Under the pieces are notes generated by a model. It was not told the DNA's origin and made no database searches. It saw only the letters and a list, made by a program, of their open reading frames with translations. Below, one piece after another: positions 15,567 through 24,207 of a stretch of 29,119 nt of DNA. The first letter of the stretch is position 1, and every line of letters starts with the position of its first letter. Source of the DNA: JAGMXM01 sp964458325 (GTDB taxonomy: Bacteria > Verrucomicrobiota > Verrucomicrobiia > Limisphaerales > UBA1319); contig CAYWIM010000058.1 of NCBI GenBank assembly GCA_964458325.1, positions 1-29,119 on the forward strand, written 5' to 3'. The position numbers and the translations under genes are program-made.

Positions 15567-15672
15567 GTCCTTCCTCGTTCCCGCGTCAACCGGAAGAAAA
15601 GGATTGCCGATCCTTCCCGATTCGCATTCTATGATTGCCGATTGCCAATCTGTCTCGCCGAGGGCATACGTT

Positions 15673-18165
15673 ATGACGCGTTGGACTGATCCTCGGGATG
15701 GCCCGAAAGGGCTGCCTTTCTCCGCTTGTGCAAACGGCGCGCTCGACGAATGGGGCACGCTCTCTTTAGGCCCTCCCGCCCGCCTGGGAGAGTGTGGGAC
15801 CTGGGAGCGGTTCGAGCTGATCCGTTGTCTGGGTGCTGGCGGCATGGGCATTGTCTTCCTCGCCCGGGACCCGAACCGCTCAGAGCCAGTGGCGATCAAA
15901 CTCCTGCGCCCGCATCTGGCTCGACATCCCCGCGCCCGGGCGCATCTGGTCAAGGAATCGCGGCACATGCAGGCGCTGGGGCATCCGCACATCCTGCCGG
16001 TATTGGATTACGGAGAAACGGCCGAAAACGCCTGGCTGATCATGCCCTTTGTGGAGGGCGGCGATCTCAATGAACTGCTGGCCCGCCAAGGCCCCTTGAA
16101 AGGCACAGCCCTGCTCCTTCTGGCCCGCCAGATCGCCTCCGCGCTCTTGTTCGCCCACCAACATGGCATCATTCACCGCGACCTGAAACCCGCCAATATT
16201 CTCGTCGGTCCCGGCCCTCACCTTTGGATTGCCGACTTTGGACTCGCCCGATCCCTCCTCAACGACTTCATTCTCGACCCGCGAAGCCTCGAGCAGGAAG
16301 GCACTCCCTACTATCTCTCCCCCTTGCACGCCCAAGGAATCGTCGAAGATACCCGCACCGATGTCTATTCCTTCGGCGCGGTCCTTTATGAAATGCTCAC
16401 GGGTGTCCGTCCCTACCACGACATCCCTCGAGAGCGGGTGACCGCCCATATCCTCGCCGGTCCTCCCCACCCCATTCGCAAGCTCATTCCTCAGGCCCCC
16501 TCGGAATGGGTGACCGTCACCGAAGGCGCCATGGCGCGGGAATTGGGCGAACGCTATGCCCACATGTCATGTGTCATGGAGGACCTGGAGCGGATCCGGG
16601 CCGCCCACCCTCCCCGCGGACCGGGCGGATCCGCTGCTGCCCAACCGCTGCAATCCGCTCCCCCCGCGCGCTTGTTCCCAGTGCGGCCTTCCTTGATCCT
16701 GGCGGCCGCCGCCGCCGCCCTCTTTCTCCTCGTCATCGCCACCAATAAATCCTCATCCCTGGGTCGATCCGGTGTTGACGAAGCCGCGCAGGGCCTGCTG
16801 CGCGCCCACCAAATCGAGCTGCCAGGCGTGTTCAATTGGAGCCAGGGACGTGTCGCCGACTTCAATGCCGACGGCGCCGACGATCTGTTCCTCACCCTCG
16901 GCAACCGCCTCCTGGTGGTCTCCCAACAAGGCCGGATGCTGGGCGATTGGCGCCTTCCCGCCCCTGACAATTCTGACTGCGGCATCCTCCTGCGTGGTGA
17001 TCTCGACCAGGACGGCCAGCTCGATACGCTGGTGAACTGGGCCGATCGCAACCGGATGATCCTGGCTGGATTCAACGATTTTGGCCGGGAAATCCGCCGC
17101 TTCACCCTGCCTCGAAAAAAAGTCGAAACCCCCGTCGGCCAGATCTACGAAACCAGCATCACCCAATGCCGTCTCGCCGACCTTGACAACAATGGCCGCC
17201 CGGAATTGATCCTCTGGATCTTTACCGGCCACGGGCGCCAACCCCGCGCCATCCTCGCGCTCGATCCCGTCACGGGCCAGGAGGCCTGGCGGTTCGACAC
17301 CGCCGCCGTGCCAACCTCTCTCCATATCGCGGACCTGAATGGCGACGGTTTCATGGAAGTCATTTGCGGCACCGATGCCGTGGCTAACGGAGGCGTGGGA
17401 GCGGACGGCACCGACGATCGTCACAGCTATGTTTTCGCCCTCGCTCACGATGGCCAGTTGCTCTGGCGACGCGAAATCGGCGGCCTCCATATCATCACCC
17501 GCATGATCGTGGATGACATCGACGGCCAAGGACAACCCGGCTTGCTGGCCTGGACCGAGTGCCACCACGACCACCGCGCGAAAGCCCGCTTGCCCGAAAT
17601 CGGGGAGATCCTGCGGTTGGACGGCGGCGGCAATACCATCGCCCGTTATGAGACCGGGGTTCGGCTCTTCAGTTGCATCGCGGCCGATCTCAACGGCGAT
17701 GGCCCCCGGGAAATCCTGGCTACCGACCGCCTCGGGCGCGTCCATCTGCTGGCCCACGACCTGACCCAGCCCCAGTGTCTGCCCGTGATCGACCCACTGT
17801 ATGAATCGGTCGTGTTCAACTTCTGTGCCGTCGCCGACCTCGATCAGGACGGCCATCCGGAACTGGTCGCCACCGCCATGCAGCGGGATCCCATCGATAA
17901 TTCGAATCCCGGCCGGCCCGATTTGCCCCCCAGCAAATTGGCCTTTCACGACGCCCGCCTGCTGTTGCTCAACTCGGATCTGGATGTATTGGCCAGCCAG
18001 CCGCTCTTCGACTTCTGGGAAACAAACCCGACATTGACGGTGACCCTCGCTCGAACCCATCCCCTGGCCGCTCCGGAAATCGTGGTGCTTATGGACCACG
18101 CCCAAATCTTCAAATGGCGCCCCCCTGCTCAGCCGACCGACCGCTTCAGCGCGATGCTCCAGTAA
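15673..18165 (+). CDS. Transmembrane Ser/Thr protein kinase with FG-GAP/VCBS-type propeller
   Basis: This is an 830-residue protein. ATG at 15673 is preferred because GAGGG lies 8 bases upstream; TTG 15604 and ATG 15631 are in-frame alternatives. The kinase domain is residues 47-310: glycine loop GAGGMG (54-59), VAIK Lys76, HRDLKPAN (168-175), DFGLA (188-192) and GTPYYLSP activation-loop end (210-217). All catalytic residues are present, so it should be active. A Pro/Ala linker and one transmembrane helix (about 341-356) follow. The external part has seven Asp-rich DxDxDG-like repeats (DFNADG, DLDQDG, DLDNNG, DLNGDG, DIDGQG, DLNGDG, DLDQDG), fitting a seven-bladed Ca-binding propeller. It is followed immediately by two M14 genes on the same strand. 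The signal sensed is unknown. Confidence 0.9.
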   Translation: MTRWTDPRDGPKGLPFSACANGALDEWGTLSLGPPARLGECGTWERFELIRCLGAGGMGIVFLARDPNRSEPVAIKLLRPHLARHPRARAHLVKESRHMQALGHPHILPVLDYGETAENAWLIMPFVEGGDLNELLARQGPLKGTALLLLARQIASALLFAHQHGIIHRDLKPANILVGPGPHLWIADFGLARSLLNDFILDPRSLEQEGTPYYLSPLHAQGIVEDTRTDVYSFGAVLYEMLTGVRPYHDIPRERVTAHILAGPPHPIRKLIPQAPSEWVTVTEGAMARELGERYAHMSCVMEDLERIRAAHPPRGPGGSAAAQPLQSAPPARLFPVRPSLILAAAAAALFLLVIATNKSSSLGRSGVDEAAQGLLRAHQIELPGVFNWSQGRVADFNADGADDLFLTLGNRLLVVSQQGRMLGDWRLPAPDNSDCGILLRGDLDQDGQLDTLVNWADRNRMILAGFNDFGREIRRFTLPRKKVETPVGQIYETSITQCRLADLDNNGRPELILWIFTGHGRQPRAILALDPVTGQEAWRFDTAAVPTSLHIADLNGDGFMEVICGTDAVANGGVGADGTDDRHSYVFALAHDGQLLWRREIGGLHIITRMIVDDIDGQGQPGLLAWTECHHDHRAKARLPEIGEILRLDGGGNTIARYETGVRLFSCIAADLNGDGPREILATDRLGRVHLLAHDLTQPQCLPVIDPLYESVVFNFCAVADLDQDGHPELVATAMQRDPIDNSNPGRPDLPPSKLAFHDARLLLLNSDLDVLASQPLFDFWETNPTLTVTLARTHPLAAPEIVVLMDHAQIFKWRPPAQPTDRFSAMLQ

Positions 18166-18272
18166 TGAGTCCAAGAATATTGTCCTGCGGCCTGGCCGCC
18201 GCCATGGCCGGAGAAAGCGGTGGCCAAATCCGTTCTTCCTGGGTAAAGTCCCCTCGATTGCTCGCATGTCGC

Positions 18273-20054
18273 ATGAAAGCCACTGGGTCCCTCCCTCGCA
18301 TTGCGTGTTGGGGCGGCGGAATTTTATGGGCTGTCCTGGCGATGGGAATAGACGCCGCCAGCGTCGGATATCTCGATAATCATCGGCTGGCGGGCGCTCT
18401 GCAAAAGGCCGCGCTCGAGCATCCTGCGATCGTCCATCTCCATCGGGCAGCGCGCACCCCGGGGGGCCACGATGTGTGGCGGGTCGAGCTGGGATCGGGC
18501 GCCGAATCGGCCCGCCTGGCGCGCCCGGCCATGCTGGTGGTGGCCGGGATCGAAGGAAACGATCGGGCTGGCTCCGCCTGCGCCATCGCCTGGATCGATC
18601 ACTGCATCGCAGGCTACGGGCAGAAGCCGCCCATCACTGCGCTCCTCGATACCGCCACGATCCATGTCTGGCCCCGGCTCAATCCCGATGCCGCCGACGG
18701 GCTCTCGTCCAACTGCCTTCACGAAATCCGCGTCAACCGCTCCCCGGAAGACGAGGACCACGATGGCCTGGTCGATGAGGACGGGCCCGAGGATCTCGAT
18801 GGCGACGGCCAGATCGCCTGGATGCGCGTGCGGGACCCCAATGGCAGCCACCGAATCGATCCGCGCGAGCCGCGCTGGCTCTTTCCCGCCGACCCGGCGC
18901 GCGGCGAGACCGGCCAGTGGCGGCTGCTCGTCGAGGGCCGCGACAACGATCACGATGAAGCCTGGAACGAGGACGGCCCCGGCGGCGTCGATCTCAACCG
19001 CAATTTCCCGTTCCAGTACCAGTTCTTTGGGCTGCACGCCGGGCCGCATCCGGTCAGCGAGCCCGAGACACGCGCGCTGGCCGATTTCATGATCCTCCAT
19101 CCGCACATCGGGATTGTGGTGGCCTATGGCGAGTCGGACAACCTGCTCCAGACGCCGGCTGCCCCCGCCGAGGGCGGGTCCGTCTCGAGCGGGCGCGGCC
19201 GGGCCCCGGTCACCTCGGTTCATCCCTCCGACCTTCCCTATTATCGCGAGCTCGGCAGGCTCTACCGCGAGCGGTTGGGCCTCAAGAAGGAGATCAAGAG
19301 CGCCAGCGTTCCAGGGGCCTTCTCGGACTGGGCCTATTTCCATCGGGGCCGCCTGGGCCTGTCGGTCCGGCCATGGAGCCCGGCGCTCGAGCTGGCCCGA
19401 AATCCTGCCGGATCGAATCCGCCGCCGGCTACGGCATCCTCGGCCTCGAAATCGTCCGCAGCCCGCGCCGCCCCCGCCCCCGCCAGCCGCCCAGGGGCCG
19501 ACACCCGGAACGAGGAGGAACGGAATTTCCTCCAGTGGATCGATGCCCATGCGCCTGAGCTCTTCGTTCCATGGAAATCCTGGGACCATCCGGATTTTCC
19601 GGGCAAGCAGGTCGAAATTGGCGGGTTCGCCCCGTTTGCCCGGAGCCAGCCCCCGGAGCCGATGCTGGGCGCCATCGCCCGCGACCAGGCTCGATTCCTG
19701 ACCGATCTGGCAGGCAAGCTGCCGCGCGTCGGGCTGCGCGGCGTGCAAGCCCGGCATTTGGGCGAAGGGGTGTTCGAAGTATCGGCGCGGGTCGAGAACC
19801 GCGGGTACCTGCCCACCGTGCTGGCGCACGGGCAGGTGACCGGCGAAGTCCTGCCGACTCGGATCACCGTCGACATCGAGGAGAAGCATGTGCTGGGTGG
19901 ATCGGCTCGCGTCATGCTCCAGCCGATCCAGGGGAGCGGCGGCAGCCAGGAGGTGCGCTGGATCCTTCATTCTCCCCAGCCCCGCCGGCTGAAGATCGAG
20001 GTCGTTTCTGCGCTCGGCGGCATCGCCGGGCAAACGATCGAGCTGAAACCATGA
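18273..20054 (+). CDS. M14 carboxypeptidase-like protein lacking all zinc ligands (pseudoenzyme)
   Basis: This is a 593-residue protein if it starts at ATG 18273, chosen because a signal peptide (MKATGS then hydrophobic 13-28, DAAS) begins there. An upstream in-frame ATG at 18165 overlaps the kinase stop (TAATG) and would add 36 residues. It is clearly paralogous to the next gene: LNPDAADG, the Asp-rich insert DEDHDGLVDEDG...DLDGDG (160-179), VRDPNG and the substrate-binding GVDLNRNF (238-245). The zinc motif that reads IHGNE in the paralogue is IEGND here (E94, D97). The third ligand His is Gly286 (AYGESDN) and the catalytic Glu is Arg366 (LSVRPW). It should not hydrolyse peptides, but could bind peptidoglycan or peptides. 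Its stop overlaps the next start as ATGA. Confidence 0.88.
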   Translation: MKATGSLPRIACWGGGILWAVLAMGIDAASVGYLDNHRLAGALQKAALEHPAIVHLHRAARTPGGHDVWRVELGSGAESARLARPAMLVVAGIEGNDRAGSACAIAWIDHCIAGYGQKPPITALLDTATIHVWPRLNPDAADGLSSNCLHEIRVNRSPEDEDHDGLVDEDGPEDLDGDGQIAWMRVRDPNGSHRIDPREPRWLFPADPARGETGQWRLLVEGRDNDHDEAWNEDGPGGVDLNRNFPFQYQFFGLHAGPHPVSEPETRALADFMILHPHIGIVVAYGESDNLLQTPAAPAEGGSVSSGRGRAPVTSVHPSDLPYYRELGRLYRERLGLKKEIKSASVPGAFSDWAYFHRGRLGLSVRPWSPALELARNPAGSNPPPATASSASKSSAARAAPAPASRPGADTRNEEERNFLQWIDAHAPELFVPWKSWDHPDFPGKQVEIGGFAPFARSQPPEPMLGAIARDQARFLTDLAGKLPRVGLRGVQARHLGEGVFEVSARVENRGYLPTVLAHGQVTGEVLPTRITVDIEEKHVLGGSARVMLQPIQGSGGSQEVRWILHSPQPRRLKIEVVSALGGIAGQTIELKP

Positions 20055-21838
20055 ATGGAATGACTCCCAGGATGCGGGCGCTCATGGCGGTGATGATGGC
20101 GGTGGCGGTTTCGAGCGCCCGGCCCGCTCCTTCCGCAGAGCCGGGATCGCCGGAGCTCGATCACGCCCGGCACACCTTTCCGGGGCTGGGGAGCCCGGCG
20201 GATCGACGGGTCGAGGTGGCCTGGAACCGGTATTACGACCACGCCGGCCTGCACGCCATCCTCGAGCGCCTGCACGCCGCGTTTCCGGGCCTGACGCGGC
20301 TGTATTCGATCGGCCGGTCCTTCGAGGGGCGTGATCTGTGGTGCCTGGAGGTCACGGCGTTCGACAAGGGCGATCCGGGTCGCAAGCCGGGGATGTATAT
20401 CGACGGCAACATCCATGGAAACGAAGTCCAGTGCGGCGAGGTGATCGCCTACACCGCCTGGTACCTCTGCCATCAGTACCGGCGTCTCGAGACCGTGACC
20501 GATCTGCTCGATCACCAGGTTTTCTACCTGGTCCCGACCATCAATCCCGATGGGCGCGACCGCTGGTTCCACAGCGCCCAGAGCCCGGGATCGAGCCGAT
20601 CCGGCGTCCAGCCCCACGACAACGACCGGGACGGCCTTTCCGACGAAGACGACTTCGACGATCTGGATGGGGACGGCACGATCGCCCAGATGCGGATTCG
20701 GGATCCGTCGGGCCGGTGGAAGGCGCACCCCGAGTATCCGGAGTTCATGATGATCGAAGCGCCCGCGGATCAGCCTGGCGATTTCACCCTGCTCGGATTC
20801 GAAGGGCTCGATAACGACGGCGATGGCCGGATCAATGAAGATCCGGTGGGCGGCTACGACATGAACCGGAACTGGGCCTACGACTGGCAGCCGAACTACG
20901 TCCAGAGCGGCGCGCGCGATTACCCGTTCAGCCTCCCTGAGACCCGCGCGGTGGCCGATTTCATGCGCCGCCGATCGAACCTGGTCGCCGCGCAGTCCTA
21001 CCACAACTCCGGGGGCCTGATCCTGCGCGGCCCCGGCCGCGAAGGCGGCGCCATGCTGCCCGACGACGAGCGGGTCCTGATCGCCATCGCGCGCCGTGGC
21101 GAGCGTTTCCTGCCATTCTATCGCGCCCTGGTCACCTGGCGCGACCTCTACACGGTCTGGGGCGGCGAGAAAGACTGGTTTTATGGCGCCCTTGGCGTCC
21201 TGGGTTTCACCAACGAGCTCTGGACGCGCCGCAACCTGTTCCGGCTGCCCGCCGATCCCACGCGCGAAGACGAGGCCCAGTTCATCCGCGGAGTTCTCCT
21301 CGACGAAGGCGTGGTGAAGTGGCATCCGTTCACTCACCCGCAGTACGGGCCGATCGAGATCGGCGGCACCCGCAAGGAATGGGGCCGGATCCCCCCCTCG
21401 TTCCTGCTCGAGGAAGAGTGCCATCGCAACATGGCGTTCTCGCTCTACCACGCCGCGCAGGCGCCCCGCCTCGAGTGGCGCGACGTCTCTGTCGAGCCCG
21501 TCGCCGGCGGCCTGTTCCGGCTGCGCGCCACGGCGGCCAACACCCGCACGATGCCCACCCGAACCGCGCAGGCCGTCCGCCATCACATCGGCCCGCCCGA
21601 CATCGCGTCCCTGGCCGGCCCCCAACTCCGCGTCCTGTCCGGCGGGCGCGTGACGGACAAATACCTTGGGCAGGTGCAGCCGGCCCGGCGCAGGCCCGAG
21701 CGGCTCGAAATCCAGACCATCCCCGGCATGGGCGAGGTCGTGGTCGAGTTCATCGTCAACGGGCGCGGCCCGTTCACCCTCACCCTCGATTCCGCTCACG
21801 GCGGCGTCTGCACCCACCCGGGAGTGCTGCCGCCCTGA
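20051..21838 (+). CDS. M14-family zinc carboxypeptidase, secreted
   Basis: This is a 595-residue protein, ATG at 20051 inside the ATGA overlap with the preceding gene. The leader (MNGMTPRMRALMAVMMAVAV, then Ala-rich to about 29) is a signal peptide. The M14 features are intact: GRSFEGRDLWCLEV (88-101), zinc ligands H122 and E125 in NIHGNEVQ, H318 in QSYHNSGG, the substrate-binding YDMNRNW (269-275) and a catalytic Glu candidate E389 in GFTNELW. An Asp-rich Ca-binding-like insert lies at 190-209 (DNDRDGLSDEDD, DLDGDG) and a second DNDGDGRINED at 254-264. The C-terminal about 130 residues form a beta-rich domain like that of the paralogue. It probably trims peptides or cell-wall material outside the cytoplasm. 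Confidence 0.9.
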   Translation: MNGMTPRMRALMAVMMAVAVSSARPAPSAEPGSPELDHARHTFPGLGSPADRRVEVAWNRYYDHAGLHAILERLHAAFPGLTRLYSIGRSFEGRDLWCLEVTAFDKGDPGRKPGMYIDGNIHGNEVQCGEVIAYTAWYLCHQYRRLETVTDLLDHQVFYLVPTINPDGRDRWFHSAQSPGSSRSGVQPHDNDRDGLSDEDDFDDLDGDGTIAQMRIRDPSGRWKAHPEYPEFMMIEAPADQPGDFTLLGFEGLDNDGDGRINEDPVGGYDMNRNWAYDWQPNYVQSGARDYPFSLPETRAVADFMRRRSNLVAAQSYHNSGGLILRGPGREGGAMLPDDERVLIAIARRGERFLPFYRALVTWRDLYTVWGGEKDWFYGALGVLGFTNELWTRRNLFRLPADPTREDEAQFIRGVLLDEGVVKWHPFTHPQYGPIEIGGTRKEWGRIPPSFLLEEECHRNMAFSLYHAAQAPRLEWRDVSVEPVAGGLFRLRATAANTRTMPTRTAQAVRHHIGPPDIASLAGPQLRVLSGGRVTDKYLGQVQPARRRPERLEIQTIPGMGEVVVEFIVNGRGPFTLTLDSAHGGVCTHPGVLPP

Positions 21839-21842
21839 CGTT

Positions 21843-21884
21843 AGGGTCTGTGCAAAAATCGGAATTCATTTTTGCACAGACCCT
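21843..21884. repeat. Dispersed palindromic repeat, copy 2
   Basis: Perfect 17-base arms AGGGTCTGTGCAAAAAT (21843-21859) and its complement (21868-21884) flank the 8-base loop CGGAATTC. The right arm provides the last base of the nagB stop codon. It lies between convergent genes and could act as a terminator, but lacks a U-tract. The same element occurs at 15500-15566. Confidence 0.8.
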
Positions 21885-22669
21885 TACCGAAACTCCTCCC
21901 ACTCCGGCTCGTTGGCGAAGATCCAGCGGTAGTATTCCGATTCGCCGAGGCCGCCCGCCGCATCTTCGTCCACGACCACCGTGCATCGCGGGTGGAGCTG
22001 AAGGGCCGTGGCCGAGACCATCGAGGTGATGGGGCCTTCGACAGCGCGGGCGACGATGGCGGCCTTTTCGGCCCCGGTGGCCAGCAGGAGGCAGCGGCGG
22101 CATTCGAGGATCGTGCCAACCCCCATCGTGATGGCGCGGGCAGGGACGCGCTCGAGCGAATCGAACATCGGCGCGTTCTGCTCGCGCGTGACGGGCGAGA
22201 GCGCCTTGACCCGGGTGCGCGAGCGCAGGGCCGAGAGCGGCTCGTTGAAGCCGAGGTGGCCGGCGCGCCCGATGCCCAGCAGCTGGAGGTCGATGCCGCC
22301 GGCGCGCGCGATCGCCTGCTCGTAGCGGGCGCATTCGGCGTCGAGATCCGCCGCGCAACCGTTGGGCAGATGCGTGTTGCGGACGTCGATGTTCACCCGG
22401 AGGAACAGGTGCTGGTTCATGTAATGCCGGTAGGAGTGCGGATCCGACCCGGACAGCCCGATGTATTCATCCAGGTTGAAGGTCCGGCAGAGCGAGAAAT
22501 CGAGGCCTTCATCCCGGTGCATCCGCGTCAGGCACTGATAGACGGCCTCCATGGTTCGCCCCGTGGCCAGGCCCAGGACCAGGGACGGGTTCGCGCGCAA
22601 TTCGCGGGCGATCAGCCGCGCCACCAGATCGGCGGCGGCCGCCGCGGTCGGCTGGATGATCGCTTCCAT
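21884..22669 (-). CDS. nagB: Glucosamine-6-phosphate deaminase-like protein
   Basis: This is a 261-residue protein, ATG at 22669, 2 bp after the PilT-type gene. NagB converts glucosamine-6-phosphate to fructose-6-phosphate and ammonia. The phosphate-binding LGLATGRTMEAVY (32-44) and NLDEYIGL (65-72, catalytic D67) are present. The signature GIGRAGHLGFNEP (132-144) keeps H138 and E143. The position of E. coli Asp141 is Ala136; some homologues have Asn there. SITMGVGTIL-type and SATALQLH segments also fit. The stop TAA lies at the edge of the palindromic repeat. Other sugar-phosphate isomerase/deaminase activities in this family cannot be excluded. Confidence 0.85.
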   Translation of the reverse strand: MEAIIQPTAAAAADLVARLIARELRANPSLVLGLATGRTMEAVYQCLTRMHRDEGLDFSLCRTFNLDEYIGLSGSDPHSYRHYMNQHLFLRVNIDVRNTHLPNGCAADLDAECARYEQAIARAGGIDLQLLGIGRAGHLGFNEPLSALRSRTRVKALSPVTREQNAPMFDSLERVPARAITMGVGTILECRRCLLLATGAEKAAIVARAVEGPITSMVSATALQLHPRCTVVVDEDAAGGLGESEYYRWIFANEPEWEEFR

Positions 22670-22671
22670 GG

Positions 22672-23760
22672 TCAGCCGAGGATGCGCCGGCCTTCGTCCA
22701 GGAAGATCCCCTTGAAATTCATCTCGAGGGCCTGGGGATTCGATGCCTTGGCCATGGCCTCCTTCTCGGAGACCTTGCGCTGCTTGACCAGTTGGAAGAG
22801 CGACTGGTTGAAGTTGAGCATTCCGTCCTCGAAGCCGGTCTCGATGGCTGCGGGCAGCTTGTCGAGGCGGTTGTCCTCGATGAGCTTCTTGACCGTGCCG
22901 GTATTGATCATGATCTCGAAGGCCGGCGTCACGCTGCCGGAGATGGTGTTCACCATCCGCTGGCAGATCACCGCCTGGAACGTGTTGGCCAGCTGGCGCC
23001 GAATCTGGTCCCGCTCCTCGGCCTTGAAGAAATCCAGGATCCGGGTGACGGCGAGCGCGGCGTTGGTGGTGTGCAGGGTCGAGAGCACCAGGTGGCCGGT
23101 GTCGGCCGCGCTCATCGCGGCCGAGAAGCTGATGTCGTCGCGCATCTCGCCGATCATGATGACGTCCGGATCCTGCCGCAGCACGTGCTTGAGCCCGTTG
23201 TGAAACGAGCTCGAGTCCAGCCCGATCTCGCGCTGCTCGATCACCGACTGCTCGTCATCGAAGACATACTCGATGGGATCCTCGAGCGTGATCACATGCT
23301 TGCGCGTCGTCTGGTTGATATATTGGAGCATGGCGGCGAGGGTGGTGGACTTGCCGCAGCCGGTCGATCCGGCGACCAGCACGATCCCCCGCGGCGACTC
23401 GGCGATGCGCCGGATGATGTCCACCAGCCCCAGCTCCTCGAAGCTGGGGATCTTGGTCTTGACGTAGCGGAGCGCCAGGCAGAACTGGCCCCGCTGCTGG
23501 AAGACATTCGTCCGAAATCGGCCGATCCCGGGCAGATGAAACGAGAAATCAACCTCGCGCTCCCGCTGAAGCTCCGAACGGGCATGGGCAGGCACGATCT
23601 GCTCGACGACCCGGTTCACCCACTCCTCGGTGGGCGTGGGGGATTCGATCGGAATCAGCAGGCGGTTGATCCGGAAGACGACCGGCGCACCGATCTTGAT
23701 GTGAATGTCCGACGCGCCGCCCTCGATGGCGGCTTGGAGAATCCGACCGAACAATTCCAT
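22672..23760 (-). CDS. pilT: Type IV pilus retraction ATPase, PilT family
   Basis: This is a 362-residue protein, the usual length for PilT, ATG at 23760. It is a hexameric cytoplasmic motor that depolymerises type IV pili. The N-terminal PAS-like domain includes GASDIHIKIGAP. Walker A is GSTGCGKST (131-139), the Asp box LEDPIEYVF (159-167), Walker B DPDVIMIGEMRD (197-208) and the His box TGHLVLSTLHT (221-231). Next come the QRRQLA-like and ICQRM-type motifs (IRRQLANTFQAVICQRM). The C-terminal AIRAG-like region is replaced by MAKASNPQALEMNFKGI, so assignment between PilT and PilU-like variants is open. It is 16 bp after the small protein gene and just before nagB. Confidence 0.92.
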   Translation of the reverse strand: MELFGRILQAAIEGGASDIHIKIGAPVVFRINRLLIPIESPTPTEEWVNRVVEQIVPAHARSELQREREVDFSFHLPGIGRFRTNVFQQRGQFCLALRYVKTKIPSFEELGLVDIIRRIAESPRGIVLVAGSTGCGKSTTLAAMLQYINQTTRKHVITLEDPIEYVFDDEQSVIEQREIGLDSSSFHNGLKHVLRQDPDVIMIGEMRDDISFSAAMSAADTGHLVLSTLHTTNAALAVTRILDFFKAEERDQIRRQLANTFQAVICQRMVNTISGSVTPAFEIMINTGTVKKLIEDNRLDKLPAAIETGFEDGMLNFNQSLFQLVKQRKVSEKEAMAKASNPQALEMNFKGIFLDEGRRILG

Positions 23761-23776
23761 GCCGCCACTCTACGGG

Positions 23777-24103
23777 TCAGAGGGCAGCGGCGCCAGCGAG
23801 AAAACTGAGCTGCTCGTGGGCGTGCCTGGTGACGCTGGTGAACACCAGCGAGACCTGGTAGCCCGCGTGCCGGTCCCCCTCGCAGTCCACCACCACCCCG
23901 GTGAAGTGGGTCTTGCGAAGCTTGCCCGGCGATTCCATCGCCACGGTCATCTCCTTCCAAACCGGCACGGGTTTGCCGCTTCGGAATTGGATGCCGCTCT
24001 TGTGGACACGCACCGTGTTAGGGGCCAGCGTAAGCTGGGTTTCGGAAAGATCGGTCTTGATCGGCTGGAATACGCCTGACCGATCGAGTTTACTTGAGCT
24101 CAT
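23777..24103 (-). CDS. Small conserved-looking cytoplasmic protein, possibly PilZ-like
   Basis: This is a 108-residue protein, ATG at 24103. It has no leader or membrane segment. Central strands, VRVHKSGIQFRSGKPVPVWKEMTVAM (44-69) and HFTGVVVDCEGDRHAGYQVSLVFTSVT (80-106 region), give a beta-barrel look like PilZ: a turn, a 'softly hydrophobic, G-V-V-x-C' strand and a final Y-x-V-S-L-V-F strand. The canonical RxxxR and D/NxSxxG c-di-GMP motifs are not present. It sits between fabH (104 bp gap) and the PilT-type ATPase (16 bp gap), consistent with a pilus-related regulator. The family is not identified with certainty. Confidence 0.7.
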   Translation of the reverse strand: MSSSKLDRSGVFQPIKTDLSETQLTLAPNTVRVHKSGIQFRSGKPVPVWKEMTVAMESPGKLRKTHFTGVVVDCEGDRHAGYQVSLVFTSVTRHAHEQLSFLAGAAAL

Positions 24104-24207
24104 AGCACTGTAGCACTGGAAAAAATGTATCACGGGAACAAGCGCCGTCAACGGGACAGGATTTGGCAAACAATGCACATTTCTTGCCGCGCGCGATCGC
24201 GTCCGTG

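Noticed and set aside
21843..21884. Classical intrinsic terminator
   Set aside because: The stem is perfect but there is no U-tract on either side, and the same element occurs between divergent genes. A dispersed repeat is a better explanation.
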